DNA from: Candidatus Albibeggiatoa sp. nov. NOAA
GTDB lineage: Bacteria > Pseudomonadota > Gammaproteobacteria > Beggiatoales > Beggiatoaceae
Length of the DNA: 64,000 bases
NCBI GenBank assembly: GCA_025800385.1
Contig: JAOXRS010000066.1
Location: 124,001 to 188,000, forward strand
Direction of reading: 5' to 3'
Part shown: in pieces, positions 63,619 to 64,000 of the stretch
How positions within the stretch are numbered: position 1 is the stretch's first letter
How the letters are laid out: the number at the start of each line of letters is the position of its first letter
Notes under the pieces: generated by a model
Seen by the model: only the letters and a program-made list of their open reading frames with translations
The model's database searches: none
What the model was told of the DNA's origin: nothing
Position numbers and translations under genes: made by a program

Positions 63619-64000
63619 TGGTATGTGTATTTTCAGTGAGAAGGATATATTTATTCTAGTGTAGATATAATATAATTTCAATGAAAAATTTCTTATATAA
63701 CAAAATAATGGAATATATACTTAATAAATCACTTTAACTTTCAAATGTGGCAAAAATACATGTTTGGTTGCTGATATATACAATTAGCAAACAGGTTCAT
63801 GCAACTTAAAAATGGGAATAATCTTATTTGAATGGTGATTATTTAAAAATAGAGAAGATGATAATGCCTAACATTTTTGTAACATAGGAAGCTACAACAT
63901 TTAAGGAGAGAAAGAGCAGATCGTTTAAGTGGCGAAATTAATTAGAACAAAACACCAATATTGATGGGAATGTTATTACACAGCTGAATAGAAAACAGAA
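63619..64000. other. Terminal gap
   Basis: AT-rich, no coding frame of note. It contains the promoter at 63653-63681; the rest shows nothing recognisable. Confidence 0.5.
63653..63681 (-). promoter_or_regulatory. Promoter of the MotB/OmpA-like gene
   Basis: Minus strand TTGAAA (63676-63681), 17-base spacer, TAGAAT (63653-63658). It gives a leader of about 28 bases before the ATG at 63618. Confidence 0.5.

Noticed and set aside
62830..63681. ZorB of a Zorya defence system
   Set aside because: MotB/OmpA layout fits, but no ZorA, ZorC or ZorD gene is present and the neighbours are RNase T2 and a LutA-like gene.
1..64000. CRISPR arrays, tRNA or rRNA genes, intact insertion sequences, prophage
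   Set aside because: Scanned gaps on both strands by eye and found no regular repeats, tRNA T-loop patterns, transposase genes or phage structural genes.

Overview
The window reads as chromosomal DNA of a low-GC gammaproteobacterium. Gram-negative envelope genes (lpxB, ybgC-tolQ-tolR, lolB), a classic RF2 recoding site, PHA metabolism (phaA, phaR) and stand-alone hydrogenase/sulfur-reductase type beta and gamma electron-transfer subunits fit a Thiotrichales/Beggiatoa-like sulfur bacterium. That placement is inference from gene content; no rRNA or other taxonomic marker is present.

Layout: 1-6.2 kb holds the 3' part of a PAS sensor kinase, a frame-shifted pabB, lpxB, a redoxin and ybgC-tolQR. 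6.2-8.2 kb (minus) holds the Hyd beta/gamma pair. 8.4-13.5 kb holds a TonB receptor, an acetyltransferase, an SDR and ribD. 13.55-16.14 kb is a small accessory island: a VapC-type toxin with its antitoxin, an unknown secreted protein, and a toxin gene broken by one stop codon beside its intact antitoxin. A diverged 67-bp repeat containing the same hairpin lies at both ends. 16.1-20.6 kb (minus) is an operon of a Rieske oxygenase, a 56-residue membrane protein, DUF1800 and Tat-exported DUF1501.

21.0-40.9 kb is one long minus-strand surface-glycan region. Its members are a TPR glycosyltransferase, GT61, two short thiamine-pyrophosphate enzyme subunits, two B12-binding radical SAM proteins, a heptose kinase and guanylyltransferase pair (hddA, hddC), a CgeB-like TPR protein, a ColD-type PLP 3-dehydratase with His in place of Lys, an epimerase, an ATP-grasp ligase, an SDR, a methyltransferase and a WecE/RffA-type transaminase. 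I infer that it makes and attaches an unusual deoxygenated, probably C-branched or C-methylated sugar. This is the best candidate in the window for undescribed biochemistry.

41.4-64 kb is mostly housekeeping: tetR-DUF2141, a slipin, isocitrate dehydrogenase fused to a CBS pair, an S2P-type protease, a STAS protein, an exopolysaccharide export set (OPX lipoprotein, Wzc-like protein with a lost Walker A lysine, GT4), a DUF3365 haem protein, phaR, phaA, hemE-DUF368, a haem-oxygenase-fold protein lacking the haem histidine, prfB, a membrane protein, lolB, a LutA-like protein, RNase T2 and a MotB/OmpA-like protein. No tRNA, rRNA, CRISPR array or intact insertion sequence was recognised.
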